From assembly GCA_034659015.1 (NCBI GenBank), contig JAYEGL010000017.1, forward strand, positions 248,001-312,000: a stretch of 64,000 nucleotides of DNA, given 5' to 3'. Of the stretch, positions 63,653 to 64,000 are shown in pieces (position 1 is the first letter of the stretch; each line of letters starts with the position of its first letter). The translations under genes were made by a program, and so were the position numbers. The notes under the pieces were generated by a model. That model saw nothing but the letters and a program-made list of their open reading frames with translations. It did no database searches and was not told the DNA's origin. The stretch is from Maricaulis sp034659015. GTDB taxonomy: Bacteria; Pseudomonadota; Alphaproteobacteria; Caulobacterales; Maricaulaceae.

Positions 63653-64000
63653 TCAGCCGAGCGCGGCCATGTCCTCGTCGGAAACGTCGAAATTGGCGTA
63701 AACGTTCTGCACGTCGTCGCAGTCTTCCAGCGCTTCCATCATCTTCATCAGCGTGCCGACCTTGTCGCCGGTGACGTCGATGAGATTCTGCGGGCGCCAG
63801 ATCAGCTTGGCCGAGGCGGGATCGTCGAATTTCTCCGCCAGTGCGGACACCACATCCATCAGGTCCTCGCGGGCCGTGTAGATGACGTGCTGGCCTTCCT
63901 CGTCCTCGTCGCCCTCTTCGGACGACACATCCTCGGCGCCGGCCTCGATGGCGGCTTCCATCATGGCGTCCTCGTCGGCGGTGGACAGCGGATAGCGGAT
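63653..64000 (-). CDS. yebC: YebC/PmpR family regulatory protein, C-terminal part (5' beyond window edge)
   Basis: The visible 115 residues are the C-terminal part of a YebC-family DNA-binding regulator. It reads RYPLSTADEDAMMEAAIEAG, then AEDVSSEEGDEDEEGQHVIY, and FDDPASAKLIWRPQNLIDVT, and ends ALEDCDDVQNVYANFDVSDE with the usual ending. The N-terminal helices lie beyond base 64000. An AGE-family gene follows on the same strand after 35 nt. Confidence 0.93.
   Translation of the reverse strand: MRYPLSTADEDAMMEAAIEAGAEDVSSEEGDEDEEGQHVIYTAREDLMDVVSALAEKFDDPASAKLIWRPQNLIDVTGDKVGTLMKMMEALEDCDDVQNVYANFDVSDEDMAALG

Overview
The window is a 64 kb stretch of high-GC chromosome from a prosthecate-type alphaproteobacterium, most likely of the Maricaulaceae/Hyphomonadaceae group. 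This rests on gene content: a TIGR02302/DUF4175 protein, an MJ0042 zinc-ribbon protein divergent from ftsEX, DUF2125, a PhaR-type polyhydroxybutyrate regulator, the ruvCAB / ybgC / tolQRAB-pal-cpoB / tilS / ftsH cluster, and a CtrA-type half-site pair (TTAA-N7-TTAA). I see no phage genes, intact insertion sequences, CRISPR arrays, rRNA or tRNA genes. The density is about one gene per kb with many 1-8 nt overlaps.

Layout. 0-5.8 kb: end of argH, an LptM-like lipoprotein, a TIGR02302 protein, a zinc-ribbon protein, ftsE and ftsX. 5.9-13.3 kb: a YdcF-plsC-DUF2125 operon, hisC, a methyltransferase divergent from gloB, a SulP transporter and a cupin. 13.4-16.8 kb: a DUF4908-like protein, phbB divergent from phaR, and two small proteins behind a candidate CtrA box. 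16.9-22.8 kb: envelope glycan genes (two GT2 glycosyltransferases, an ArnT-like enzyme, an O-antigen ligase) with an HMG-CoA lyase between them. 22.8-30 kb: thrS, yidD, a SufU/IscU-like scaffold, cysS, folE and an alcohol dehydrogenase. 30.4-35 kb: a DUF4168 secreted protein, a PhoD phosphatase and a TonB-dependent receptor. 35.2-40 kb: an RluD-type synthase, a thioredoxin-fold/2OG-oxygenase fusion, an M24 peptidase, a SugE/Gdx exporter and folP. 40.9-54.8 kb: ftsH, tilS, the Tol-Pal operon, ybgC, ruvBAC, interrupted by a hybrid histidine kinase and an NTF2-like gene. 55.1-58.9 kb: two Tat-exported repeat proteins, a Cupin_4/JmjC-type oxygenase and a membrane-anchored beta-propeller protein. 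58.9-64 kb: tkt, pgi, an AGE-family epimerase and the end of a YebC-family gene.

Most of the window is housekeeping: envelope constriction and integrity (FtsEX, Tol-Pal), lipid and glycan synthesis, DNA junction processing, translation, cofactor and sugar metabolism. Intergenic gaps hold several families of palindromic REP-like repeats, including a perfect 25-bp inverted repeat carrying GGGGGACAGACAC. The best candidate for an undescribed system is 55.1-58.9 kb. There, two paralogous Tat substrates built almost wholly of 18-24-residue repeats (TDSDTGxYADPxGxGRGG) are followed closely by an iron/2-oxoglutarate oxygenase, which suggests an exported repeat protein that is either metal-binding or hydroxylated. 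This is inference from context.
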